Positions 12,336 through 22,940 of a stretch of DNA of 64,000 nt are shown here, piece after piece. Made by a program: the position numbers and the translations under genes. The stretch comes from Dolomedes plantarius (Eukaryota; Arthropoda; Arachnida; Araneae; Dolomedidae). The first letter of the stretch is position 1. Each line of letters begins with the position of its first letter. The notes beneath the pieces are model-generated. The model did not search any database, was not told where the DNA came from, and worked only from the letters and a program-made list of their open reading frames with translations. The stretch covers positions 88,080,642 through 88,144,641 of the forward strand of contig OU015498.1 of the NCBI GenBank assembly GCA_907164885.2. The letters run 5' to 3'.

Positions 12336-12815
12336 TACCATGTTTTTATTAACTCGCTTTCTTGTTTGTTTGCTTGTTTGCTTGTGTCTTTGTCCAGTAC
12401 AAATCTTGCAATCGATTTTTAACTAACTTCCCGACTAGCTATACATTTGGAACTTTTAGAATAGTTCAGAACACGATGACAATGCATTCTTTTGATACTT
12501 TTATCCATCTTTAAGCAGAATTGAACTCATTTTCAGTTAATTTTGTTTTGTAGATTGGTGCAGCCATCTATCAGCCGGGACGGGAACGAAAAGTTAAACA
12601 CAAGTTAACTTCCAATTCCCGAGCTAAACGATTTATTACGCATTTGATACCTCTTTATTACGCATTTGATCATTTTCTTTCAAGTTGGTGGGATAATTCA
12701 TCAAAAAAATTTTTTAAACGTATTTATTAATACATAGAATTGTCAAGTTTATATGATTCAACAGAAAATTTAAAAACATGGTATATAAAAAGTTCTTTTT
12801 ATCTTGTAATTATTA
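12336..12815 (-). repeat. dispersed repeat, inverted relative to 57995-58412
   Basis: The reverse complement matches 57995-58412 block for block. The ATTACAAGATAAAAAGAAC block, the GATGAATTATCCCA block, the GATAGATGGCTGCACC block and the ACAAACAAGAAAGCGAG block all occur in the same order. This copy carries an extra short tandem duplication of TTTATTACGCATTTGAT (12629 and 12655). The other copy lies just inside a hAT-like left end, so this may be part of a hAT family. Confidence 0.75.
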
Positions 12816-12927
12816 AAATTTAAATTCCTCTTCCCAGACAATTTATAAGCTTTAAGAAAATTCTTAAATATTTGTGAAACTATTTTTTTAGACCTAGTAT
12901 GGTATACCCTCCATTTGGCGATTTTTT

Positions 12928-12949
12928 TTTTTTTTTTTTTTTGGTCGCC
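12928..12949. repeat. poly-T run inside a small inverted repeat
   Basis: A run of about 22 T lies between TTGGCGA and GGTCGCCAA, which can pair. The neighbouring stretch to 13130 is low-complexity, with C runs at 13101-13110 and 13117-13124. Confidence 0.6.
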
Positions 12950-13133
12950 AAGCAGATCACGTGTTTTTGGAACGGGAAATTCCGGAAATTCCCAAAAATA
13001 CGCATGTTTTTAAACTCTACAGCCACAGAAAAAGCAGAAAAAACACATAAATACAAAAAATAAAAGCTGAAAAATGATGAGAAATTTGTTAGGGGGGCTG
13101 CCCCCCCCCCAACCCCTCCCCCCCGCTAAAAAG

Positions 13134-14213
13134 TCAGTATAATGCAAATAATAATAATTCATTTAAATGAACATAAAATACATCTTGGTTAAATATATAT
13201 TTCTTGATTAAACATAAATTAGAGCACAAATAGAATAGATAAAATACGTGTTGGCAACAGAATTTTAGAAAAGTATCTACACCGAAATTTTGTACTCCTT
13301 CCAAATTAATCCCCGAAACGATTTCAATAAATTTCTTAAAACAATCTACATTTGCCGCTAAACATGATTTCCGAAGCATGTACATCGCTAGGTAGAATTT
13401 AAAATCTGCCTTACGATTGTACGTAGGCAAAGATGCTTTTACATGCCTCCACGTACTTTCAATTGTATTCGTGACACCCAGTATCGGGGTCAACGAATGT
13501 AAGCTTATGGTTTATTTTAAGGTGATCAAATCCCTCCTGCTTGAGACAGTCGTAACTCTTCCAGCAGTCGGCATACACTGAAGTCCCTGGCAATATCCAA
13601 TCTTTTATAATTCCCAATAAAGTCTCTTGAGTCCTATCATGCACAGCAACTAAAAAAACCCTTCCTTAACTCCTCTCAACCCCTCCAAACACCCAATGGC
13701 CCTAAACCCAATGTCCCTTATGATACTTGCGTTTCCCAAATTTCGACTCATCAATTTTGACGACCGTACCTCCCCCCCCCCTACTTTCTCGGAAGACAAT
13801 TCAATATAATCCAAATCAGTCTCATTAATAAATTGTCTCCAATCAGCCAAAGTAGTCTTTGCAAAAGAATATGCCTCCATAATACGCCCAGTTTTTGTAC
13901 CCCTCAAAATCTCATAAGTAATACATAAAACCTCAAATAACTTTAATTTAGAATTAGAAAACCACGAAGCATGCCAAATTGATTTCACAGTGTTACATTG
14001 CTCCCCCCCCCAATAATTTTCCTACAAACAAATGTAAAACCATCAGAATAAGAACTTTTAACTTTAATCGACCCACATTTTTTGCAATTCGCGCTCTTTA
14101 ACAACCCAACCTCCGTCAAAAAATTAAATAGCACCTGTGCATCCTGAGACAAATGAAATGAAAAAATGTTTTTAACTATCCCCGGTTTTCCTACTGTTGG
14201 TCTCCCTCCTGAA
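13134..14213 (-). pseudogene. Merlin (IS1016-like) transposase, broken
   Basis: Read on the minus strand from about 14213. An N-terminal zinc ribbon (FLTEVGLLKSANCKKCGS, then FVCRK) is followed by the conserved SIWHASWFSNSKLKL region (13650-13988). A DDE core of the Merlin/IS1595 type comes next: IDESKFGKRKYHKG near 13750, then DRTQETLLGIIKDW...PGTSVYADCWKSYD, FVDPDTG and NTIESTWRHVKASLP. The D, D and E of the triad are all visible. The pieces lie in different frames. Slips coincide with G runs (C runs on the plus strand at 13772-13781 and 14003-14011), and further stops lie near 13690-13715. An acceptor-like ttttcag precedes the first coding block. No terminal repeats identified. Confidence 0.8.
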
Positions 14214-14707
14214 AAATTATACTCGGGGCAATCCTAAGCTGAATACAGGCAAGACGCTAGAGCAGTATGATTCCGCCATTGCGATATAGTTCGCACTTTT
14301 TCCTATTAACAGAGTTGATAAGAGGTACATTCCAGACATAAATCATTAAAAAAATGATTTAACTGATAAAGCGTATACATATTTGAGCAACAAAAATGTG
14401 GTGTTTCATGTATTTAGTAAATAATGCGCAATACAGCATGCGAGAGAGAATGTAACGTCATAGAATAATCTGACCATTCACAAGGCTTCGTTTCCTTGGC
14501 GGGAGCATCTGGTGTTCAATGTGGATGTGGAATTTTGGTAACCCCAGGTTTCCTCCGAAGAGAAGATCCCTCAGAAAGTGTTAACCCGGGGGTAGCTGTT
14601 TTTTTCTCCATCAAAATATTCACCAAGTTAAATATCCGTGAGCGCCATGAGTTAGGGCCTGTTCACATAGCAGTCCGTTAGCGTAAGCGTAAAAGTACTG
14701 AAATATA

Positions 14708-16119
14708 CACTCATGGACAAAAAAATTAGCGCACCAAGAAATAATTGCGGGATCGTAACGAAACTTGCAATGAAGGTACATGTCGGGGAGATATGCAAAT
14801 GATTAGAAATGCAGCGTGATTGCGCATTACGTATAGCCGATAGAGGGCGTTGAACATCGTACTCTGTGGAGTATAAAACAGGTAACCAAAGCTTGTTTGA
14901 GTGTGCTGAATCATTTACAAAGGAAGAGCTGAGATAGACATGCCATTACACCGTGTTCGAAGACAATATAAGCAGTTATCGCAGTTTGAGAGGGGGAGAA
15001 TCGTCGGGATGATGGAAGCTGGGTTGTCAGCTAGGCGAGTAGCTCGTCAATTAGGCCGATCTGATTGTGTTGTGAGGAGGTGTTGGGACCAGTGGACCCG
15101 AGAGATGTCATGTACACGAAGACCAGGCTCAGGACACCCTCGACAGACCAGTCGTCGAGAAGACCGCCACATCGTAAGAAATGCACGCGTACAGCCAAAT
15201 GCTTCATCGGCCGCCATCCCGGCACAGGTAGCACCTTCACTAGGGGCCTCTGTGTCTTCTCGAACCATACGAAGGCGCCTGGCTGAAGAACAGTTGGTAT
15301 CGCGGCGCCCATTACGTGTGCTGCCCTTGACGCCCACCCATCGACCCCTCCGTTTGGAGTTTTGCCGCGCACGAGGAAACTGGACTGCAGCGGAATGGAA
15401 CCAGGTCGTCTTTAGCGACGAATCCAGATTCAATCTCGGCAGTGATGACAATCGTGTTCGTATGTGGAGAGCCCGTGGTGAAGGCTTCAATCCTGCCTTT
15501 GCTGTACAGCGACACATCGCTCCCACAGCTGGTGTGATGGTATGGGGTGCCATTGCCTACAATACTTGGTCACCCCTAGTATTGTTCCGTGGCACCATGA
15601 CAGACCAGCGGTATGTTCATGAAATCCTGCAACCACATGTGTTGCCACTCATGCAACGGCTCCCAGGAGCCATTTTCAACAAGACAATGCTCGGCCTCAT
15701 ACGGCAAGGGTGTCACAAGACTGTCTCCGCACTGTTACTACCCTTCCTTGGCCTGCCCGATCCCTAGAGTTGTCTCCAATCGAGCATATCTGGGATCATT
15801 TGGGACGACGAGTTGGGCATCCCACGAATTTGAACGAACTAGAGGCAAGGTTACAGCAAATATGGAACGAAATGTCTCAAGACATCATACAGAACTTGTA
15901 TGACTCAATGCCCGATCGTATCGCATCGTGCATTCGCGCTAGAGGGGGTCCAACGGAGTATTAACTCCTCCGTTCTTTTGCCTTTTTCTCTGAAATAAAT
16001 TATCCTTTTTCTTTGATTTTCTTATCATTTACTTATATCAAAGTAGTCATTACGTATGTAAAATTTCGTTTCATTTTGACGACTCCTTCTTGGTGCGCTA
16101 ATTTTTTTGTCCATGAGTG
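14708..16119 (+). mobile_element. Tc1-like transposon, 1412 bp, TA target
   Basis: Near-perfect 34-bp inverted termini begin CACTCATGGACAAAAAAATT on the left, with the mirror image on the right, flanked by TA at 14706-14707 and 16120-16121. It carries one transposase reading frame on the plus strand. The perfect-looking ends and a single disabling slip suggest a fairly recent insertion. Confidence 0.93.
14940..15964 (+). pseudogene. Tc1/mariner transposase with a 1-base frameshift
   Basis: The reading opens at 14940 with MPLHRVRRQYKQLSQFERGR, two helix-turn-helix (paired-type) units and a GRPR-like linker (RRPGSGHPRQT). The first catalytic Asp is in VVFSDESRFNL. The T run at 15673-15676 has four T where five restore the frame. 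The downstream frame (to the stop at 15962-15964) gives QDNARPHTA with the second Asp and SPIEHIWDHLGRR with the catalytic Glu. I count 32 residues between the last two catalytic residues, not the usual 34. Cut-and-paste transposase acting on the element's own termini. The 5' leader contains CCGATAGAGGGCG, a CTCF-like motif (14838-14850). Other frames here are shadows. Confidence 0.9.
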
Positions 16120-16121
16120 TA

Positions 16122-17030
16122 TTTAACCAAAGACAAACCTCAAAACGATTAGCAGTGAAATTGTTAAGTCTATGATTGGACATTGACATAGACATAAAAG
16201 ACTGTAGAGGCACCAGGGAGCAAGAGCTTCTTATTCTCAGTATCAATGTTAGTATGTGGCATAAGATTACCGTTCTCAAGGTTACAAATAGTGTTGACGA
16301 TGATTAAGGGAGGAAAAATAAATTAATTAGTTAATAAATAAACAAATTCACTAGAACGAGTATGAGTAACCAATGTGGCATGGCTAACTTAAATGATAAT
16401 GGAGAATTTTAACAAAGGGTGAAACAAGAAACTATAAAATAATTTTCAAAACTAGAAGACGAGAAATTTAGAATAAGATTAGGATAAAACAAGTCAGTGG
16501 AAGAGGGCAAAAGGGCGGTAGGTCCGAAGTTCGTAGGGCGCGAGTAGTGAAATCAAAGAGGAAAGCAAGCAGGATTGGAATTCTGGGAATAGGCTATCAA
16601 TCCCCTTTTCCAGCAAACAGCTGGTCCGTGGGGGAATCGCATGGTAGAAAGAGGAACGAACGAAAAAGGATGACAGGTCAGAAACCAGAAGTAGCCGGGC
16701 TACTGTAATTTTGAATTTTGAAAAGGAGAAAAGGGAATTAACGAACAGGAACAAGGCCGAGGTTCATAACCAAAGTGGCCTTCGAGCGCCTAAAGCACTC
16801 CCTAGGATCATAATCAGGCAGGTTAGAAAGTTCTTCGTTACTGATTGAGTATATCCTATTGTAAAAGTTCGTAGCTAGCTCTTTAATATGATGCCGAATA
16901 GGTTCGATAGCCAGATCCCTATGAATAAGGACGTTACGTTATGTACCATGGCCCCTTCCTGATACAGCGGAGAGTCTTGTTTTGCATAGTTTGCAGTCTC
17001 TGGATATGAGTGCCCTATGACTGGTTTATT
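16122..17030 (-). mobile_element. Jockey-like LINE 3' fragment
   Basis: On the minus strand, HIQRLQTMQNKTLRCIRKGP starts near 17010. After a one-base slip, LIHRDLAIEPIRHHIKELA...NLPDYDPRECFRRSK follows and ends at a TAA at 16738-16740. This is the end of a Jockey-type reverse transcriptase (LQ-xxQNK-LR...LH-DL-I-P-I pattern). The lower-coordinate part (16122-16737) is presumed 3' untranslated DNA. The fragment is 5'-truncated, as usual for LINEs. No poly(A) or target duplication was seen. It lies between the Tc1 element and the Harbinger-like right end. Confidence 0.7.
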
Positions 17031-17092
17031 TCCGTCTCAGCGCCAATTTTCCTCTTACTCTTACGCTAACAGACTTTTATGTGAACAGGCCC

Positions 17093-17272
17093 TTAAAGAT
17101 TCTGCTGGGGCGCTGAGAAAAGAGAATCTGTTTACACTGATTAAAAAACAACCGCCGTTAGCCAATCAGATACGCTTTACGCTTTTGTAACAAAATCAAT
17201 ATGAACAGGTCCTCTTCTCACCACCAACGGAATCTTTAACGAATGACATTAACGGATTCTATGTGAGCAGGC
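17093..17272. mobile_element. second Harbinger-like MITE end
   Basis: The segment ends with ACGGATTCTATGTGAGCAGGCCC followed by TTA (17273-17275) in the same orientation as the end at 17092. An internal degenerate copy, ATGAACAGGTCC, lies near 17205. The last ~55 bp match 57830-57883. No left end is visible, so it is a partial copy. Confidence 0.5.
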
Positions 17273-17275
17273 CCT

Positions 17276-18131
17276 TAGATATTCTTAAATATTATTTACA
17301 CACTTAGAACGAAAAATTATTTTTTCTAGAAGCATACAAGAAACTTGCTTAAAAAATATTCTTAGTGGATAAATATGGTATGTTATTACACGTCCGTCCC
17401 GAACGTCATCTAAACATTCGGCAGTTTAAAAGTTTAGACTAATGCTGTCCGTTCACCATTAGAAAAATCATTTGACTCACGATTTGTGAATTTATAAGAA
17501 ATTTTTCCCGGAGCCGTAACGTCGTGGCAATCCTTGTATTCTTGGCAGAGTATTGGCGAACATGTTTGTTGTGGCAACCGTGTTGGCGTGGCTATTTTTT
17601 GCCAGTATATCGCCATTGTATGTGTTGTGTGCATTCGTAGAAAATTGATGGCGTCACTGCGGGTTTGGGATTTTTAAGTACTTTGTTGAACTATTACATT
17701 GAGCATTAATAAAAATCGAATAATTTAAATTCGTAAACTCAGGATTCATAGTGAGAGTAGAATTGTATTTCGTAATGTTTTATTGACAATCTAACAGTAA
17801 CAGACGGCTGTGTAAAGAAAGAATGTCTTTGCTATTCATTGTCTTGACTATGGATTTTGAGATACTGCGCTACTGTTCTACATATTCTACAAGTAAGTAA
17901 TAAAATTATATATTTTAATGTTATCTATAGTTCAAAAATTGGGGAGGAGGTTAGCATCACATTATTAACTGAGAAAACAAAGCTCTTATTTGCCTTAGTT
18001 TCTTCTGGTACATACGAGTTATTGGACACATACAATTATAGAATGTATGATTTTATTACATATATTGGGTGATTTTTTAACTGTAAATTTTTGCTTAATA
18101 CCAGAGTAGATTTTAGAGACCAGAGTAGAGA
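17276..18131. other. intergenic DNA, no supported gene
   Basis: 17440-17660 is slightly GC-richer; short open frames there show no domain. The rest is AT-rich. Confidence 0.4.
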
Positions 18132-18715
18132 CTAGCTGAATATTCGTGTTTCGCTAAGGAGTGTATACAACGGTCAATGTATGCAATTAATTTGTATGCT
18201 TAATATCCATAAAACATACTAATTTGAATTAAATTCTTTAAAAACTTCCATCTCAATTAGTCTAGTGGTAAAATTTTATCTTTTACCGTATTTTAATATT
18301 TTTTTGCCAATTTATTTCGTTGTTATGCACGTGAAGCAAAATTAATTTAAAGTATCACAAGAAGAAAAGAAACCACGTGATCAGCATTTAATAAATTAAA
18401 TTTTAAAAAATTAATCTTTAAAATTTCTCCAAAAATCAGAAAATGGAGGTAAAGATTCGAAAAAGGTTTCATTTTAAAGCTATTTTTACGACCTTTCTCA
18501 TAGTTTAAATTTTATGACCCTCGGATTATTATTTTAAATGCAAACTTAAAAAAAAGTTACAAAAACAGCCTAAAAATTTAATTTAAAAAAATCTAAGAAG
18601 AATTTTTCAAAAATCTTTCCTAGTGCACCCCTACATTATAAGAAGAATCGCCATGCAAAATTTCAACCCTTTAGGTCCAGTGGTTTGGTCTGTGCGTTAA
18701 CTGTCAGTCAGTCAG
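18132..18715 (-). mobile_element. Helitron-like element, minus strand
   Basis: On the minus strand the segment ends with a decayed hairpin and CTAG followed by T (plus-strand CTAG at 18132-18135). It aligns through its length with 60646-61313. Shared blocks include ACGTGATCAGCATTTAATAA, TTTTTCAAAAATC, AGTGCACCCCTACA and the GTCAGTCAGTCAG tail at the other end. The Helitron call rests on the CTAG-T terminus and its resemblance to arthropod Helitrons. Confidence 0.55.
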
Positions 18716-18733
18716 TCAGTTACGGAACTGTTA

Positions 18734-19214
18734 TCTATACTTATATATAAAGAGAGAGCGATTTTGTATGTGGAGGGTAATCTCCAGAACCACTGCACCT
18801 ATTTGAAAAATTTCTTCACTGTTTGAAAGGTACATTATTCCAGATGGTCATAGGCTATATATTATGTATATCTGATGAGTAGAAATACAGTTAGGGGGCT
18901 TAATCCTAACAATCTCCATTGTTACCGCTACTATCTTCTACCGCTTTTTGTGCCGAAGATTTCAACGATCCTTAGCGTGGTGCTATCGGGGTGGGCTTCT
19001 GTTCTGACGGTAGCAGTTCGAACCTAGCCGTTCTCCGGCACGCCTTTTTCTTTTAAAAAATTAATTTTAATTATTAACTTGCGTAACATTAATTTAAGGT
19101 ATTATTTAGGTTATTATTAAGGTAAAAAAAGATTTACAATTTATTGGCTATCAACTGGAAATTTATTGGTATAATATTTTGTTCAACCCGGACAAAGTCG
19201 GGACTTGCCGCTAG
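18734..19214 (+). mobile_element. non-autonomous Helitron, 481 bp
   Basis: It starts A-TCTATACTTATATATAAA and ends with a hairpin (CCCGGACAAAGTCGGG) and CTAG-T. The TC start, CTRR end, subterminal hairpin and A/T insertion site are the Helitron hallmarks. No open reading frame. It holds a tRNA-like block at 18975-19049. Confidence 0.8.
18975..19049 (+). other. tRNA-like block with B box and T5 inside the Helitron
   Basis: GCGTG (18975-18979) can pair with CACGC (19039-19043) like an acceptor stem. A B-box-like AGTTCGAACC lies at 19015-19024 and an A-box-like TGGTGCTATCGGGG near the 5' side. A TTTTT run (19045-19049), the RNA polymerase III stop signal, follows the closing stem. It is not a functional-looking tRNA: no clean cloverleaf or anticodon arm. 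A captured SINE or tRNA-like promoter is possible. Confidence 0.35.
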
Positions 19215-19984
19215 TATATATATATATAGATAACTCACTGGTTTAACACTATAGATAATTCTTTTTCTACCCTTTGGGGTGATCAGTTTCTGTGGTTATT
19301 TTGAAAACCACATCAATTCTATTCCTTCGATGAATACAGGGTGGTCATAAAAAACTTTGCCGATATATGGACCTCTAGAGGCGCTCCCGGTTACGGTTCT
19401 AGGTACAGAAACTCGAAATTTTCGAATGGCAGCGCCCACTTTTTCCCGTCGCAAAATGCTCAGCGCATGCGAAAACCCTAAAGATCGTTGGAACGGTATG
19501 TGTATCACAAAAAATGGATGCGTTATGCACACACAAAAAACAGCTCTGCGAACGGCCAACAAACACACGATCGGGGCGCACGGAGGAAATTTGCATATGA
19601 AAGAGGCAAGACACCTATCACTGATGACAACACAGATTGGACAAACGAAAACTTTTATTTGGATTACACTTTTTCCACATGGGTGCCATCATAGGGCGTT
19701 CGCAGAGCTGTTTTGCCTGTGAGCGCCGCTTGGTTGCCATTCACAGAATCTCGAGCTCATACCTCTGAATAACTATATCTGAAATCTCATCTCGATCGGT
19801 TGAACGGAACAGCCGATAGAGGTCCAGGAAATAGATTTCTCTGGCGTCTATTTATGTATCTAATATATTTAAAATGTAGAATTTTATATTTCCAATATTG
19901 CATTATAAATATTTACTTTCAAATCCTATATGTGTAATTTAAAGTATACCCTTTATACTTAATGTAAACCCTTTGTAGTGTTCC
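19215..19984. other. unclassified GC-richer block near 19335-19860
   Basis: A stretch starting TACAGGGTGGTCATAAAAAA is GC-richer than its surroundings. It gives overlapping short open frames on both strands without domains. Probably an unknown repeat, since CAGGGTG starts are common in arthropod repeats. I cannot place it in a family. Confidence 0.35.
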
Positions 19985-21095
19985 CGCTCCAATCAGCGAG
20001 AGGCGAACCACGTGACATCAGTTCTTTCTCTCTCCACTTGGGAGATGCGCGCCGTCACGTGACAGTCGAGGAGGAACATCTCGCTGGTTGGAAGTACTGT
20101 ACCGAGTGACGTTCAGAGTATGTTCCTTGTGTTGTCTTATATTTAAAAAGCCTTCTGATGAGTCTATATTGGAGCCGTGGATTCTCTAGAGTGGGGGTCT
20201 GCAACCTTTTTTACTAGCAGGGCATATTTCAGAAATGCGAGTTCGGCGGTATCGCAGGATGAAGAGGAAGGGAGGGTTAATATTTAAACATGAAAATATT
20301 AATGCGACGTAAATTTTTAATACATAAATTCAAATTTCAATTTAAACAAAACAATCTTAAAATTGATAATTTTTGCGATATTTGACATTGCAAATCTGCG
20401 GCCAACTCTTTGTAATGTGGCACTCCACTTCTCAGGCATTTATCCAAACGAATGTCAGTGAGGCCTGATCGGTACTTTGATTCTAACTATTTCATATTGG
20501 AAAAAAAAGATTCACAAGCATATGTTCAATATTCACAAGCAGTGCATAAGCGCAATATTCACAAGCAGTGTGATTCACGCGCAAAGAGAGTTCAATTTCA
20601 GAGCAAGAAAAAGATGCTGACGCACAGCGAGGGGAGAGCAACGCTGTCGAGAGAGCAAGCTGCTCAGTTTTTGATTTTTACGGTTTTACGATTTTTAACT
20701 TTTTTTTTTTTACTAAAATTATTCATTACAACTACGAGTGTTTGTTGCTCAAATATCTAAAATTAAGATATTTCAACGGCGGGCTCTTTAAAATTGTTTC
20801 TCAGGCACCGCGTTGCCGACACCTGCATATTATGAGAATCCCAATATGGTGAATCGACAATATTGAGGTTCAACGTGCCTCTAGAGAATTAGACACGGCT
20901 CCAATAGAGATTCATCAGAAGGCTTTTTAAATATATATTTATTAGGACAACACAATGAACATACTTTGAATGTCACTGGGCATAGCACTTCTTACCAGCG
21001 AGATGTTTTCTCCTCGACTATCACGTGACGGAGCGCATCTCCCTAGTGACTGGGTAAAGAACTGATGTCTAGTGGCTCACCTCTCGACAAGCGTC
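19985..21095. repeat. ~200-bp inverted repeat pair around a hAT-like insert
   Basis: The left arm (about 19985-20200) and the right arm (about 20875-21095, inverted) share CATCAGTTCTTT, GTCACGTGA, GTCGAGGAG, CATCTCGCTGGT, AAAAAGCCTTCTGATGA and CTATTGGAGCCGTG in order. The arms are perhaps 80% identical, by eye. They may be two solo copies of one repeat (for example a solo LTR) in opposite orientation, or the arms of one foldback element. Confidence 0.75.
20188..20826. mobile_element. hAT-like non-coding element
   Basis: The left end GGGGGTCTGCAACCTTTTTT and the right end (complement CAGGTGTCGGCAACGCGGTG) resemble hAT termini of the CAGGGGTCGGCAACC type. An 8-bp duplication is not evident. 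Inside, an ATTCACAAGCA block is repeated three times (20510, 20531, 20557). Confidence 0.45.
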
Positions 21096-21258
21096 TACAG
21101 ACAGCAATCCATGAAGCAATCTAAATCCAGCATCAGTTTCGTTTTGCTCCTGCTGCCATCTGTTGGCTTATATGGGAATCTTTTTATTTTATGATTTTAT
21201 TACATGAGAATTGTTACGAGAACCTGGCAAAAGGAATTTTTTTGTCTGTGAACCACTC

Positions 21259-21331
21259 TACAATACGCTCCATTTTGTCCTTGTATATCTTAGCGGTTAC
21301 AATACGTTCCATTTTGTCTTTCTATACTTTA
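21259..21331. repeat. 40-bp period direct repeat upstream of the zinc-finger gene
   Basis: ACAATACGCTCCATTTTGTC (21259) recurs as ACAATACGTTCCATTTTGTC (21299), directly before the ATG at 21348. It may be promoter sequence. Confidence 0.7.
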
Positions 21332-21347
21332 GTGAATCTAAGTAAAA

Positions 21348-22275
21348 ATGTCTGTTCCTGAAGATGCCGAATCTTTAAAATCTATTCCTCCTGTTGAGTC
21401 ATCGCCAGGAAAATTCATCTGCGCGTTGTGTAATAATATCTACGGAAGTTATAAGGCCTTAAGGCAGCATGTGAAGAAAAACATTCTGACAAGGTTAGTG
21501 ATTTTCCTAGCACAAGAGATGGAAAAGATTATGCATATAAATGTCATCTTTGTAATTACAAGGTCAGTGATATGTATAATTTAAGGTGTCATTTAAAAAA
21601 AATCATAATGTGAATGATCAAACAAATGCATATTCCTGGAAATGTCCTCTGGGCAGCTATGAGTCTATGAAGAATGACTTGCGTGTACATTTTGCAAATG
21701 TACACGACATCAAAGTTGAATATATTGATTTGGAGTTTAAAAATTTTGAACAATTTGAAACGTGGAAAGAAAGAACTGAAAAAGAATAAATGTGTCAATA
21801 CATTAAGGATCGTGGAGCATGCTCATCTGCTTCGAGTAAAAAATATTATTTTACGTGCCATCGATCAGGATACTACATTTCTAAAGGAGAAGGAATGCGA
21901 CACTTAAAGACACAAGGGAGTAACAAAATTAATGGTTACTGCCCTGCAGAAATAAAAGTTACAGTAACTGATACTGGAACTTGTAGTGTTAAGTTCTGTA
22001 ATGTGCACGTTGGCCATACTAAGGATATTGGACATCTCACTCTCACAGAGAGTAAGCGACAATGTCTGGCTTTAAAAATAGCATCATATTCTGCTCAAAA
22101 TGATTTATCTGTAGATGAAGGAAGTACATCTCATGAAGCAAATATTTTAATAGCAGAACTCAGCAAAAAAAAAAAATGAAAGGTCTTCTAGTCTAAGCCT
22201 ATTAGAAAAAAAGAGCAACTGAAAAAAAAAATAGCATTAGATTTAATTATGAATTCAAAAGGAATTATAAGTTAA
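21348..22275 (+). pseudogene. three-finger C2H2 gene with a YYFTCHRSGYYISKGEG domain, broken
   Basis: It starts MSVPEDAESLKSIPPVES. Finger 1 (ICALCNNIYGSYKALRQHVKK) is followed by a one-base slip near 21478. Finger 2 is CHLCNYKVSDMYNLRCHLK. Finger 3 reads CPLGSYESMKNDLRVHF, where the second Cys is Gly, so this finger should not bind zinc. Next come FEQFETWKERTEKE, a TAA at 21787, and CHRSGYYISKGEGMRHLKTQ...SNKINGYCPAEIKV...HVGHTKDIGHLTL. This combination of C2H2 fingers, FETW and CHRSG is common in arthropod and cnidarian uncharacterised proteins and recalls the FAR1/MULE-type zinc domain. That assignment is from memory. A poly-A slip near 22164-22175 precedes the final coiled-coil-like part. 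DNA binding is likely for an intact relative; this copy looks dead. Confidence 0.65.
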
Positions 22276-22940
22276 ATTTTAGCTCTACGATATTTAGAGC
22301 AATGAACTGTTAATTAGTCAAATTATGTTTTTTAAAGATTTTATTATCTTCACGGGTAATATAATGCTGCCTTTGCTTCAACTGTGACTTCTTTCTGTGT
22401 CAACAGAATGAGCATTTTGTGTACCACATTAGTTTTAGGGTGGACTTGGTGTATCTCTACAAGGATTGAACAATTCTTTTGTAATTGAAAATGTTTTCCC
22501 TTGAAAAGTTTTATTAATTATGAAAATGACAATGTCTGTAACCTCTAGAATATATGTAATGATTATATAAAATGAATGTATAAATAGACGGAGCGGCGTA
22601 CCGCAACTCACTCCCCCCGCCGCCTCCCCCCCAAAAAAAAATTTAAAATTTTACTGTTTTATTTTTTAAAAAGTAAGTATTTTTATTATCTATCATTTCC
22701 TCATATATTATAAATTTAATAAAAGCTAATAAAATATCTTTTTTCTGTTATTATATTATTGGAAATATGTTTTAAAAGATATTTAGTTAACTGAAAATAT
22801 ACCTATGCCCAGTGCTTTTTTTCTAAAAAAATAGGTGGGTATACTGTGTTTTCTCAAATAAAGGTATGTATTTTTAGTACTGTTTTCACACGTCACGTCA
22901 CAGGGGAACAAAAAACTCGCAGTAAAAAAATTATTTTTGT
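22276..22940. other. AT-rich DNA, no gene
   Basis: 3' flank of the zinc-finger gene remnant. A short C-rich/A-rich patch lies at 22605-22640. Confidence 0.4.

Larger units (their letters stand above)
14655..17092. mobile_element. Harbinger-like termini (TTA target) enclosing later insertions
   Basis: The left end GGGCCTGTTCACATAGCAGT (14655) and the right end, whose complement is GGGCCTGTTCACATAAAAGT (to 17092), are inverted and flanked by TTA at 14652-14654 and 17093-17095. GGGCCTGTTCACA termini with a 3-bp TTA duplication fit PIF/Harbinger MITEs. The element itself is short. Most of the span is a Tc1 element (14708-16119) and a LINE fragment (about 16122-17030). Confidence 0.65.

Noticed and set aside
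15031..15553. Antisense open frames of 113 and 168 codons
   Set aside because: They lie opposite the Tc1 transposase and have no domain; a side effect of its composition.
18975..19049. Possible true tRNA gene
   Set aside because: Stem and B box are present, but there is no clean D-arm, anticodon arm or CCA-compatible acceptor; kept only as a tRNA-like block.
19357..19722. Overlapping open frames on both strands
   Set aside because: No domain; likely an unknown repeat with raised GC.
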